Source: Brevibacterium aurantiacum (GTDB lineage: Bacteria > Actinomycetota > Actinomycetes > Actinomycetales > Brevibacteriaceae). Taken from it: a DNA stretch of 64,000 nucleotides. Below the pieces are notes generated by a model. It saw nothing but the letters and a program-made list of their open reading frames with translations, ran no database searches and was not told the origin of the DNA. Below are positions 26,148 to 34,624 of the stretch, in pieces (position 1 is the first letter of the stretch; each line of letters starts with the position of its first letter). The DNA lies in NCBI RefSeq assembly GCF_007558825.1, contig NZ_VLTK01000010.1:145309-209308 (forward strand), read 5' to 3'. A program made the position numbers and the translations under genes.

Positions 26148-27311
26148 TCAGTCGGCGAATACGGCGACTGGTGAGAACTCATCGATTCTCTCACCGACTC
26201 CGAGCAGTGCTTCGATCGCGGCTACGGAACGTGCTGCCCCACGCCCGTCACCGTAAGGGTTCACCGCTCTGGCCATGGAATCGTAGGCCACGGAATCATC
26301 GAAGAGTCGGGCCACCTCGGCAATGATGAGATTCTTGTCGGTTCCGACCAGCTTCACGGAACCGGCATCGACGGCTTCGGGGCGTTCGGTGTTCTCGCGC
26401 ATGACGAGGACCGGCTTACCGAGACTTGGAGCCTCCTCCTGAATGCCACCGGAGTCTGTGAGGACCACGTCGGATGCGGCCATGACCGTCGTGAACTCAC
26501 CGTAGGACAGTGGCTCCGTGACGAGGACATTGTCGAACTTCTCGACCCGCGGAAGCACAGCTTCGCGCACAAGAGGGTTGCGGTGGGCGGGCAGAAGGAT
26601 GAGAAGATCGGGCTGCGCCTGTGCAAGTTCGGCCAGGGCATCGCCGATGTTCTCCATTGCCGAACCGAGGTTCTCCCGGCGGTGGGTGGTGACCAGCAGC
26701 TTTGGCCGGTCGGCGGCCACATAGTCTGCGACGATCGGGTCTATCGGTGCCACGTTCATGTCCACGGCGAGGTGGAGTGCGTCGATGACAGTATTGCCGG
26801 TGACGACGACGTCGGCGGGGCTGATGCCCTCGGTGAGGAGGTTGTCGCGCGAACGCGGGGTCGGTGCGAGGTGGAGCGCTGAGAGTTGGCTTGTCAGCTT
26901 ACGATTCGCCTCTTCGGGGAACGGGCTGTGCAGATTGCCCGATCGCAGTCCGGCTTCGAGATGGATGACGGGGATGCCGCGGTTGAACGCCGCGATCGAG
27001 GCTCCCATCACGGTCGTCGTGTCGCCCTGGACGAGGACGGCATCCGGTGTGTTCTCTGCCAGCGCGGTGTCGAGTTCTGCAATGACGCGTGAGGCGATGC
27101 CGTTGAGGGTCTGGCCCTGCGACATGATGTTGAGATCCGTGTCGGGCACGATGCCGAAGAGGTCGTTGACCTGGTCGAGCATCTCCCGGTGCTGGGCGGT
27201 GACAAGGGTGAGGGAGTGCAGGGAGCTGCTGGCTTCGATGGCGCGGATGAGGGGCGCCACCTTGATGGCTTCCGGCCTGGTGCCGAAGACAGTGAGGACT
27301 GTGGGGGTCAA
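26148..27311 (-). CDS. wecB: UDP-N-acetylglucosamine 2-epimerase (non-hydrolysing), 387 aa
   Basis: The enzyme converts UDP-GlcNAc to UDP-ManNAc. Diagnostic blocks are TVFGTRPEAIKVAPLI, VQGDTTTVMG, IHLEAGLRS, TTHRREN and the C-terminal DSGGIQEEAPSLGKPVLVMRENTERPEA, all typical of WecB/MnaA, and the length is normal. I place the start at the TTG at 27311, not the GTG at 27317, because an AGGAG ribosome-binding site overlaps the GTG and lies five bases from the TTG. WecC, which uses the product, is encoded divergently 240 bases away. Together they make UDP-ManNAcA, a building block of teichuronic-type polymers, or ManNAc for a linkage unit. Confidence 0.95.
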   Translation of the reverse strand: MTPTVLTVFGTRPEAIKVAPLIRAIEASSSLHSLTLVTAQHREMLDQVNDLFGIVPDTDLNIMSQGQTLNGIASRVIAELDTALAENTPDAVLVQGDTTTVMGASIAAFNRGIPVIHLEAGLRSGNLHSPFPEEANRKLTSQLSALHLAPTPRSRDNLLTEGISPADVVVTGNTVIDALHLAVDMNVAPIDPIVADYVAADRPKLLVTTHRRENLGSAMENIGDALAELAQAQPDLLILLPAHRNPLVREAVLPRVEKFDNVLVTEPLSYGEFTTVMAASDVVLTDSGGIQEEAPSLGKPVLVMRENTERPEAVDAGSVKLVGTDKNLIIAEVARLFDDSVAYDSMARAVNPYGDGRGAARSVAAIEALLGVGERIDEFSPVAVFAD

Positions 27312-27550
27312 AAGCACTCCTGGTCAAGAGAACTGGGGGCGCCGTAGGGTTCACGGACGAATAGTTTCCATTATCCCATCACGTTTGTCGCGCAATCTCG
27401 CAGCGATTATCGACCCTTTGCCGCTCGTTCACTCACTATTGTCCGGATCGCCACTCGAAGTGCCTTTCTGTCGACCATTCTGATGTAGTTGCCCATTCTG
27501 CGTTTCGGGTAGCATCAGAATCTGTTCAGCAACAGTTTGGAGCACCATCC
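27312..27550. promoter_or_regulatory. Divergent wecB/wecC intergenic promoter region
   Basis: The 239-base gap between the divergent epimerase and dehydrogenase genes is markedly A/T-richer than the genes. On the plus strand a TTGCCC/TAGCAT pair around 27489-27515 could be a promoter but has a short spacer, and GGAG at 27539-27542 serves the wecC start. The minus-strand AGGAG for wecB lies near 27317-27321. No clear operator was found. Confidence 0.4.
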
Positions 27551-28810
27551 ATGAACGCCATCGCCCTCAACAACCGCCCTTCGGTCGCAGTGATCGGTCT
27601 CGGTTACATCGGTCTGCCGACTGCCGCGGTCCTCGCCAGCTCTGGTGCGGATGTTGTGGGGGTGGATATCAACCAGGATGCCGTCGACGTCATCAACGCC
27701 GGCCAGGTGCCATTCGTCGAGCCCGATATGGCGACGACTGTTGCCGGTGTCGTCTCCCAGGGCTACCTCCAGGCGACGACGGTGACTCCGCACGCGGATA
27801 ACTACATCGTTGCCGTCCCAACGCCGTTCACCGATGGCAAGAAGCCTGATCTGTCCTACATCGAAACCGCGGGCAAGCAGATCGCCCCGCTGCTCGAAGG
27901 CAATGAGCTCATCATCCTCGAATCGACTTCGCCTCCCGGTGCCACCGAGTTCCTCGCCGATACGATCTTCGCCGCTCGTCCGGACCTCACGCTCAAGCCT
28001 GGCAGCGCCCAGTCGATCTACTTCGCCCACTGCCCCGAACGCGTCCTGCCGGGGCGCATCATGATCGAGCTGCGCACCAACGACCGCATCGTCGGCACTC
28101 TCAACGGTGAGGCCGGCGAACGAGCGCGTGCACTTTATGAGCTCTTCTGTGAGGGCGAGTTCCTCATGACAGATGCTCGGACGGCAGAGATGGCGAAGTT
28201 GACAGAGAATGCCTACCGCGACGTCAACATCGCCTTCGCCAACGAGCTGTCGATGATTTCGGACGGTCTCGACATCAACGTGTGGGAGCTCATCCGTCTG
28301 GCCAACCACCACCCTCGGGTGAACATTCTGCAGCCCGGTCCCGGAGTTGGTGGCCACTGCATCGCCGTCGACCCCTGGTTCATCGTGGCCACAGATCCTG
28401 AAGGCTCCTCCCTGATCAGGACCGCCCGCGAGGTCAACGACGCGAAGCCGGACTTCGTCCTCGACAAGCTGTTGCCCCAGGCTAAGCGCATTGCCGATGT
28501 GCAGATCGCAGCACTGGGGTTGGCATTCAAGCCAAATATCGACGATCTACGGGAGAGCCCTGCCAGGCAGATCGTGGGTCGTCTCGCAGACGAGCTCCCA
28601 CAGGCGAACATCATGGCCGTCGAACCCAACATCGAGGAACTGCCTTCCGAGTTGGACGCGCGTGAGAACGTGACGCTGACGGAGATGAACGAAGCAGTTC
28701 GCGCCGCCGATATCGTGCTGCTGCTCGTCGACCACAACGAATTCGTTCGCCTGGACCGAACGCTGCTTGCCCAGAAGATCGTGCATGACACTCGGGGCGT
28801 GTGGAGCTGA
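27551..28810 (+). CDS. wecC: UDP-N-acetyl-D-mannosamine dehydrogenase, 419 aa
   Basis: This is an NAD-dependent UDP-sugar 6-dehydrogenase. It has the N-terminal Rossmann motif VAVIGLGYIGLPTAAVLA, a middle domain with AEMAKLTENAYRDVNIAFANELS, the catalytic Cys270 in GPGVGGHCIAVDPWF and a C-terminal FKPNIDDLRESPA UDP-binding domain. The pattern and the neighbouring epimerase point to WecC/EpsD-type oxidation of UDP-ManNAc to UDP-ManNAcA, not UDP-glucose dehydrogenase. ATG 27551 is preceded by TTTGGAG at suitable spacing. It is followed after 51 bases by a regulator in the same orientation, which may be a separate unit. Confidence 0.94.
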   Translation: MNAIALNNRPSVAVIGLGYIGLPTAAVLASSGADVVGVDINQDAVDVINAGQVPFVEPDMATTVAGVVSQGYLQATTVTPHADNYIVAVPTPFTDGKKPDLSYIETAGKQIAPLLEGNELIILESTSPPGATEFLADTIFAARPDLTLKPGSAQSIYFAHCPERVLPGRIMIELRTNDRIVGTLNGEAGERARALYELFCEGEFLMTDARTAEMAKLTENAYRDVNIAFANELSMISDGLDINVWELIRLANHHPRVNILQPGPGVGGHCIAVDPWFIVATDPEGSSLIRTAREVNDAKPDFVLDKLLPQAKRIADVQIAALGLAFKPNIDDLRESPARQIVGRLADELPQANIMAVEPNIEELPSELDARENVTLTEMNEAVRAADIVLLLVDHNEFVRLDRTLLAQKIVHDTRGVWS

Positions 28811-28861
28811 GGGGGCACCCACACGTATAGCTCGGGGAGGCCGACACTGTAGATTCGGCTT

Positions 28862-30055
28862 ATGTTCATTGCAGACCCGGTTCTTGAGGTCGTTGAAGAC
28901 CTTGCTGAACGCATTCAACGCAGCGTCGCCGTCGACGATGCTGAACTCAACTACCTTTCGCACAGCACCCACCGTTTCGGTGACGAGGACCAGCTGCGAC
29001 TGCGTTCCATCTCCGAGCGCCAGTTAATCGCACCAATCCGCGAGTACGTGATGTCGATGAACTTGGAGAAGGTGCGCGAACCGATCTGCATCCCGGCAAC
29101 GCATGATCACGGATTCGACCGCGACAGACTCCTCGTGCCGATCCGCTCATCGCACAGACTGGTCGGGGTGATTTGGATCATCCACAAAGCGACGCTTTCC
29201 GAAGAGGATCACAACGCTTGCATTCAGGCGGCTGAGCATCTTTCGAAGCTCATGTCGACCTCCGACGACAAAATAAAAGAAGCTGACTTCGAACGTGTGC
29301 TGCACGATCTTGTCTCTGGGAGCGAAACGTCGCGGCATATGGCCACGGAGGCACTCCACTCACAGGATCTCTTCAATTCTGGACGTCCAGTCCTGGCGAT
29401 CGCCACAGCGCGCGGCGACTCCGCCGAGCTGTCTGCCGAGGAACGACAGGGGTTGCGCCATGCTTGGGCTGACGCCGAACAGCGGTATCGCTCGCAGGTC
29501 TTCTCTGCGACTGGTCGCACGCATGGTTTCGGTCTACTTGAACTTTTGCCGGAGACATCACACGACGATGTAGTCCGCGCCTGCGAATCCATCAGGACAC
29601 AGGCTTCGGCTCACCTGCCCGATCACTGTGGTGCCCTGCATTGGGGTGTCGGGGCTCAGCGGGAATTCGAAGGAGTCCGCTTCGCCTATCGTGAATCGCT
29701 CTCGGCCATTCGCATCGGAATCCGCCAGGGCAGGCCCCTCATTCTTTGGGAAGACCAGCCGCTGGATGCCTTTCTCGATTCTGCTGTGCCGGAAACGATA
29801 CCGGCAGGGCAACTCCCCCCGCTACTTCGCGAGACGATCCGAACAATCAGTCCAGAAATACTCGACACTGTCTCCGCTTACCTCGACCTTGCGGGCGGTG
29901 CCGCGCGAGTGTCAGAAAAACAGCACCTCCACCGTGCAACGGTCTACTACCGGATTAAACAGTTCGAGAAGCAGTCCGGTCTCGACCTAAGGTCAGGTAG
30001 AGACCGGCTACTCATTCATCTGTGGTTCCAGCTGCGCGACCGCTTCGAAGACTGA
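28862..30055 (+). CDS. PucR/CdaR-family transcriptional regulator, 397 aa
   Basis: The C-terminus (about 335-395) is the PucR-type HTH: ILDTVSAYLDLAGGAARVSEKQ, then HLHRATVYYRIKQFEKQSGLDL. It is preceded by a GGDEF-derived CdaR middle region (LALHWGVG-like block AQREFEGVRFAYRESLSAIRIG). The N-terminal 130 residues could be a GAF-like sensor (LLVPIRSSHRLVGVIWIIHK). Such regulators usually activate catabolic or transport genes in response to a metabolite. The gene converges on the TRAP transporter operon with only four bases between the two stops, making that operon the obvious candidate target. The ATG at 28862 lacks a clear Shine-Dalgarno; TGTAGATT eight bases upstream could be a -10 box of a leaderless transcript. 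Confidence 0.86.
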   Translation: MFIADPVLEVVEDLAERIQRSVAVDDAELNYLSHSTHRFGDEDQLRLRSISERQLIAPIREYVMSMNLEKVREPICIPATHDHGFDRDRLLVPIRSSHRLVGVIWIIHKATLSEEDHNACIQAAEHLSKLMSTSDDKIKEADFERVLHDLVSGSETSRHMATEALHSQDLFNSGRPVLAIATARGDSAELSAEERQGLRHAWADAEQRYRSQVFSATGRTHGFGLLELLPETSHDDVVRACESIRTQASAHLPDHCGALHWGVGAQREFEGVRFAYRESLSAIRIGIRQGRPLILWEDQPLDAFLDSAVPETIPAGQLPPLLRETIRTISPEILDTVSAYLDLAGGAARVSEKQHLHRATVYYRIKQFEKQSGLDLRSGRDRLLIHLWFQLRDRFED

Positions 30056-30059
30056 CGTG

Positions 30060-31397
30060 TCATTGCGGGGTGTATCCGAGGACCAGCTCCGGCAGCCAGA
30101 GTGACAATTCCGGAACGAACGTCGTCAGCCCAAGAGTGGGAATCCAGCCGACGGCGATCATCAGCAGAGTTGGCTTCATCATTTCATTGATCGGTGCCCG
30201 TCCCAGCTGCGAACCGAAGTACAGCAAGGGTGCCGTGGGCGGGGTGATATTGGCCATGCCGAGGTTCACACCGACGATCGCTGCGAAGTGAATCGGGTCG
30301 ACGCCGATCCCCACCGCGACGGGCAATAGGATCGGGGTGACGAGGAGGACCCCACTGACATCGTCGATGAGCATTCCGAGGATGACGATAAAGAGGTTGA
30401 TCATGAGCAGGATGATGACAGGCTGTTCCGAAATGGAGAGCAGTACCGAGCTGATGGCATCTGGCAGCCTTTCCATGGTGAAGATCCGCGACAGCACCAT
30501 CATCGAATAGGCCATGATCATCACAACACCGGTGGTCGCAGCGCCCTCGACCAACACATCTTTTAGGTCTCTGACCTTGAGCTCACGATAGACCCACAAA
30601 CCCAACGGGATCGTGTAGATCGCGGCCACAACAGCTGCCTCAACGGTAGTGAGAATGCCGCTGTAGATGCCGCCGAGGATGATTACCGGCAGAAGGAGCG
30701 CGGGAATTCCAGTCACCGTGCGCTTCCCGAAAGTCCGCGCAAGTTGCTTTGCCGGCACCGGCTCAAGAACGGCGCGCCCTTTCGTGCCTGCTTTCACCTG
30801 TTGACGTAAATCGGCACGCATGTATACCAAGGTGAATACGCTAAGCAGCACCGTAAGAATGATGCCCGGAAGCAGCGTCGACAGGAAAGTGGCAAGAACG
30901 GAGACGTTGGCCAACCACGCGTAGAGGATCATGATCCCGCTGGGAGGAATGAGCAGACCAAGGATGGAGGCATTAGCCAGCAACGCCGCAGCGAAGCCGC
31001 GCGGATACCCGGCTCGATGTAGCTTACCGAACATGATCGAACCGATCGTCGACAGCGCCGCGAGGGCGCTACCGGAGATCGAACCGAAGATTGCGCAGGC
31101 CAAAACCGAGGCAACGCCTAGACCACCTGTGATGCGACCGAGTAACACTTCGGCCCATTTGACGATGACATCGCCGACTCCGCCCTTTTCGATGAGCTTG
31201 CCGGCGATGATGAACATCGGGATAGCCAACAGCAACGTCGAATTAAGCTGGCTGAATCCATAGGGAAGGAGGAAGTTCGGGTCATACCCGAGGGAGAGGA
31301 CGAGGAACACCGCCACGCCGAGGAACGTCCAAACGACCGGGACGCCAAGGGCAAGAAGAACGATGAGAAGAATGAGACCGAGGAGCAGCATAGACAA
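30060..31397 (-). CDS. TRAP transporter large permease (DctM family), 445 aa
   Basis: This is an integral membrane protein with about 12 hydrophobic segments and the DctM signatures LLAIPMFIIAGKLIEKGGVGD, GSISGSALAALSTIGSIM and ILLINLFIVILGMLIDD-like blocks. It forms the ion-driven transport core of a tripartite TRAP importer with the small permease and binding protein encoded just upstream. The start may be TTG at 31397, which directly abuts the upstream stop with AAGGAAA in good position, or the ATG two codons later. It is the last gene of the oxidase-dctP-dctQ-dctM operon. Confidence 0.93.
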   Translation of the reverse strand: MSMLLLGLILLIVLLALGVPVVWTFLGVAVFLVLSLGYDPNFLLPYGFSQLNSTLLLAIPMFIIAGKLIEKGGVGDVIVKWAEVLLGRITGGLGVASVLACAIFGSISGSALAALSTIGSIMFGKLHRAGYPRGFAAALLANASILGLLIPPSGIMILYAWLANVSVLATFLSTLLPGIILTVLLSVFTLVYMRADLRQQVKAGTKGRAVLEPVPAKQLARTFGKRTVTGIPALLLPVIILGGIYSGILTTVEAAVVAAIYTIPLGLWVYRELKVRDLKDVLVEGAATTGVVMIMAYSMMVLSRIFTMERLPDAISSVLLSISEQPVIILLMINLFIVILGMLIDDVSGVLLVTPILLPVAVGIGVDPIHFAAIVGVNLGMANITPPTAPLLYFGSQLGRAPINEMMKPTLLMIAVGWIPTLGLTTFVPELSLWLPELVLGYTPQ

Positions 31398-31967
31398 TCA
31401 GCTTTCCTTCTCTTCGAAGGCATTGATGCCCTCCGCGGAAACCTCAACATCGACTGCTTCAGACTGCTCGGCGGATCCCGCGCGGAGGTCAGTGATCTCT
31501 GAATAGAGATTCACTGCGGTGTAGAACGTCATCAGTACGAATCCAACGAGTACCGCCACCTGCACCGTGATAAGTGGAATCTCGTACACCGAGGTGCTTT
31601 TGGGACGGGCGAGACCATGTTCGACATAGAGAAAGGCCCACCAGCTGAGGATCAATCCGATGGCGAGGCTGATCACCGCAACTACTGTGCGTATGACCCC
31701 TTTTACCCGCCTATTCGGAATGTAAGACTGAAGGACATCGGCGGAAACGTGGGTCCGTTGAGCACTGGCGTACGAAGCACCGATGAAGTACATCCAGAGG
31801 GTCGGGATTAGGATGAGTTCGCTCAGGCCCAGCATCGTCGTCTCGAATACATAGCGAAGGATGACCTGTGCGAAGAGGCCGATGATCACGCAGGCGCAAC
31901 AGACGAACATGATCCATCGCTGTGCAGAGATTAGACCTTTTGCTCCAGAGGCGAGAAAAGTCGTCAT
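31398..31967 (-). CDS. TRAP transporter small permease (DctQ family), 189 aa
   Basis: Four membrane segments are visible, beginning IMFVCCACVIIGLFAQVILRYVF, then LSELILIPTLWMYFIGASYA, a third at VIRTVVAVISLAIGLILSWWAF and a fourth at LITVQVAVLVGFVLMTFYTAV. The sequence ends in an acidic cytoplasmic tail. The RYVF and WMYFIGASYA segments are typical of DctQ proteins, which bridge the binding protein and the large permease. The ATG is at 31967, 15 bases after the binding-protein gene, and the stop abuts the dctM start. Confidence 0.9.
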   Translation of the reverse strand: MTTFLASGAKGLISAQRWIMFVCCACVIIGLFAQVILRYVFETTMLGLSELILIPTLWMYFIGASYASAQRTHVSADVLQSYIPNRRVKGVIRTVVAVISLAIGLILSWWAFLYVEHGLARPKSTSVYEIPLITVQVAVLVGFVLMTFYTAVNLYSEITDLRAGSAEQSEAVDVEVSAEGINAFEEKES

Positions 31968-31982
31968 TGATTTAGCCCTTCC

Positions 31983-33017
31983 TCACGCGCTCGGGGGCGT
32001 GTAGTCGAAGCCCATCTCGGTCGAGAGTTCTTCGATCATCTTCACTTGGCCGGGGTCGCCGAGGATCGACCATGCGGACTTCCGAGCGTCCTCGGCGAAG
32101 CTCTTCAGGTCGGCATCGTCGAATTCAACCACCTCGATACCCTCGTCAGCCATCTTTTTCCGGTAGGTTTCCTCAGCATCCTTCGAGATCTCGAAGCTGT
32201 TTTTGGTCATTGTCTTCCCAGCCTCCCTGAGTACCACCTGATCTGCTGGAGACAACGATTCGAATGTGGGGCGATTGATCAGTAGATGGGTCGCTTCAAA
32301 CATGTTGTTGTACTGGTAGTAATGGGTGATGACGTCCTTGAACTGCAAATAGTTGACCAACGGATGTCCACCTGTCCAACCGTCTACAGCTCCCGTCTGT
32401 AGCCCCTGATAGACATCGGCATATGCCATCGATACCGTGCCAAATCCCATCGATTTCGCATGCCCTGCGGAAATCGGTATCTCGGGCACCCTCAACATGA
32501 CGTCCTTGTCGGCTCCCATCTCTGCCGGCGAAGACACGGGGCGGTTAGTCGCGATGCCTCCGAAACCTTCTGCGAACAGCCCAAGGAGTTCGATATCCTG
32601 AGCACGATGGATCTCCCTCAGCTGCTGTCCGAGCAGCGAGTCGAGTGTAAAGTAGCGATACACGTCCGAGTAGTTCGTGAACAGGTAAGGCAGAAACTGG
32701 ATCTCAAGTCGATTGTCGAGGCTGGTCGGGGTCGAGATCAGCCCCATGTGCATGGTTCCCTGCCCGAGCTCGTCATACATCAGCGTGTAGTCACCGAGCT
32801 GGTTGTTCGGGTAGATCTCCATTCGAACTCGGCCTGACGTCCCTTCCTCGACCGTCGTCGCCACCTTCTGCAATTCGGTGGTGTTCGGATGCTCGTCATT
32901 GTTTTGACCAGCTACGCGGAGAATGAGCGCACCATCATCGTCCGAGCTAGCGCATCCTCCAGCGGCCAGACCGAGTGCAATTGCACCGGCCGATGCGAGC
33001 AGTTGTCGACGTTTCAT
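31983..33017 (-). CDS. TRAP transporter solute-binding lipoprotein (DctP family), 344 aa
   Basis: The N-terminus MKRRQLLASAGAIALGLAAGGC looks like a Tat-type lipoprotein signal with the lipidated Cys at 22. The mature part follows the DctP fold: NNEHPN-like start region, IYPNNQLGD, GTMHMGLIST, then the DctP specificity segment including an Arg in LRVPEIPISAG near 180 and GAVDGWTGGHPLVNY. The Arg in the [M/L]R[V/T] position normally forms a salt bridge to a carboxylate of the ligand, so an organic or amino acid is the likely substrate. It is encoded directly after a sarcosine-oxidase-type flavoprotein. Confidence 0.9.
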   Translation of the reverse strand: MKRRQLLASAGAIALGLAAGGCASSDDDGALILRVAGQNNDEHPNTTELQKVATTVEEGTSGRVRMEIYPNNQLGDYTLMYDELGQGTMHMGLISTPTSLDNRLEIQFLPYLFTNYSDVYRYFTLDSLLGQQLREIHRAQDIELLGLFAEGFGGIATNRPVSSPAEMGADKDVMLRVPEIPISAGHAKSMGFGTVSMAYADVYQGLQTGAVDGWTGGHPLVNYLQFKDVITHYYQYNNMFEATHLLINRPTFESLSPADQVVLREAGKTMTKNSFEISKDAEETYRKKMADEGIEVVEFDDADLKSFAEDARKSAWSILGDPGQVKMIEELSTEMGFDYTPPSA

Positions 33018-33057
33018 CAGTGGTTTCTGATCCTTTGAGCGTAGGAGAACAGCAAAA

Positions 33058-34188
33058 TCATGCCGAGAATCGGGCAGGAGAGAGATGCCCGATCGAGTGT
33101 GAAGTCGAGCCTGACATGGCCAGGTCCTTTGCGATTTCGCCCATCACGGGGGCCATCTTGAATCCATGGCCGGAATAGCCGCCGAGAACGAATACTTGAC
33201 TGCTTCCGGGGACGGGTCCGACGAGCGCATGTTCATCGCTGGTGTAGGCATCCATGTGGACGGATACCCGGGACGGGGTGGTCCGCAGTCCGGGGTGGCA
33301 CCTTGCAACCTCTCTGTTGATTGCGTCGAGTTCGGCCAGGTCGACATCCCGGTGCAGCTGCTCGGGGAGGACGACGTCGCCGAAGGTGTTCACACTGCCG
33401 ATCTTCGTCATCGTTCCTTCCAATGAAGGAATACCGAATGTCTGAATTTCTCCGCCGACCCTCCCGAAAGCCGGAAAGGCGTCCGGTGTGTACTCGTGGA
33501 GCCGATCTGACAGATACCAAGTCATCACGATCTTCTTCGACACCAAATGAGCGGAAAACTGGGGAAAGACGCGGGCAGTCCAGGGCCCCGCCGTGACGAT
33601 CACTTTGTCGAATTCGTGGACTTTACCACCCGCAGTGATCTGGACGCCCGCAGGTTTTTCGTCGATCGCTTCGACCTGCGTATGGTCATGGATCGTCGCG
33701 CCCAAAGCCGCCGCGCGCTCGGCCGCGGTGAGGACAGCCAGTTCTGGTCGGATCACGCCTCCTTCGCGATCGAGGACCGAAATCTCTCCGTCCTCGAGCC
33801 GATGCTGAGGATAACGAGCCATCGTTTCGGCGCGGTCGAGAACTACATGATCAATCTCGAAGTCTTCTACCGAGCGAATGACATTGGCAATGCGAGGGTC
33901 TTCACGGGGACCGATCATCAGGGCACCGTTGAGTGTGAGAAGGTTCTGCCCAGTCTCAGCTTCGAGCTCTTGCCACAATCGGCGAGAGGTCTTGAGCAGA
34001 GGAACATAATCGGCTCCCTCCATATAGGCGGTGCGAAACATACGTGATTCGCCGCCCGCGGCCGACCGTTCGTGGGCAAGTCCATACTGTTCGAAACCAA
34101 CTACGTCGATGCCCGCCTTCGCCAACTGCCAGAGCGCCATGCTCCCCATTGAACCGATTCCGACGACCGCGACTCTTGGGCTACGCAT
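33058..34188 (-). CDS. FAD-dependent amine oxidase of the monomeric sarcosine oxidase / N-methyltryptophan oxidase family, 376 aa
   Basis: The sequence opens with a dinucleotide-binding motif (VAVVGIGSMGSMALWQLA, Gly10-Gly12-Gly15), followed by ESRMFRTAY, which carries the Arg equivalent to the active-site Arg49 of sarcosine oxidase. It ends with GGYSGHGFKMAPVMGE, containing the conserved Lys. The covalent-flavin Cys of sarcosine oxidase (two residues before a Tyr-Thr pair) is an Asp here (MDAYT), so FAD is probably bound non-covalently. I choose ATG 34188 over earlier in-frame codons because a full AGGAGG lies nine bases upstream. First gene of the TRAP operon, it presumably oxidises the imported N-methyl or secondary amino acid, producing peroxide. 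Substrate unknown. Confidence 0.88.
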   Translation of the reverse strand: MRSPRVAVVGIGSMGSMALWQLAKAGIDVVGFEQYGLAHERSAAGGESRMFRTAYMEGADYVPLLKTSRRLWQELEAETGQNLLTLNGALMIGPREDPRIANVIRSVEDFEIDHVVLDRAETMARYPQHRLEDGEISVLDREGGVIRPELAVLTAAERAAALGATIHDHTQVEAIDEKPAGVQITAGGKVHEFDKVIVTAGPWTARVFPQFSAHLVSKKIVMTWYLSDRLHEYTPDAFPAFGRVGGEIQTFGIPSLEGTMTKIGSVNTFGDVVLPEQLHRDVDLAELDAINREVARCHPGLRTTPSRVSVHMDAYTSDEHALVGPVPGSSQVFVLGGYSGHGFKMAPVMGEIAKDLAMSGSTSHSIGHLSPARFSA

Positions 34189-34562
34189 TCTTCTGTTCCT
34201 CCTGTGGGACACAAGTTCGTGTGCCTCGTCTTCGATGGCACCTTCACTCATCGAAGCAGAAAGATTCCTTGACGTCATCAGTCAGTCGTCAAAACCTGGT
34301 CGCGCCCAATTCGACAATTGTCGTATTTACAGGCCAGGTGCTCCGCCATCTAGACCGTCTAAGCAGAATGTGATGAATTGTCGGCCGACACTGAGCCTCT
34401 CGAAAACGTTACCGTCAGATATATAGGAATGGTCGTCCGCACTTCGAATATCGGTGATCTGTCCATCGACTCTCCCAATTTCGACCAGTTTGTTCATTCA
34501 CAGCTCGTGCAGAATGGCAACGGTGACATTCGGGAAGGAGATGACGACTGGTCTCAAATCGA
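34189..34562. promoter_or_regulatory. Regulatory region upstream of the oxidase/TRAP operon
   Basis: This gap of about 370 bases contains no convincing gene; a 63-codon plus-strand frame starting TTG at 34378 has no ribosome-binding site. A perfect 12-base palindrome CGACAATTGTCG lies at 34312-34323, about 125 bases upstream of the oxidase start, and is a candidate operator, perhaps for the PucR-type regulator encoded at the far end of the operon. The leader also contains AGGAGG for the oxidase at about 34197-34202. Confidence 0.45.
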
Positions 34563-34620
34563 GCTGTGAATGCTGGTAGGTGCCCGGCCAAACGACCGGG
34601 CACCTACCAGCATTCACAGC
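34563..34620. terminator. Perfect 25-bp inverted repeat (bidirectional terminator or hairpin)
   Basis: The arms 34563-34587 and 34596-34620 are exact reverse complements over 25 bases, separated by an 8-base loop (CCAAACGA). The inner half is G/C-rich (GGTGCCCGG). It begins four bases after the stop of the minus-strand TagH-like gene, so it most likely ends that exporter operon. Neither flank has a strong T-run, so it may work as a bidirectional or RNA-stabilising hairpin. Confidence 0.8.
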
Positions 34621-34624
34621 AGAG

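Noticed and set aside
34378..34569. Small plus-strand frame ending in the long hairpin
   Set aside because: TTG start without ribosome-binding site, no recognisable domain, and its end is part of the inverted repeat.
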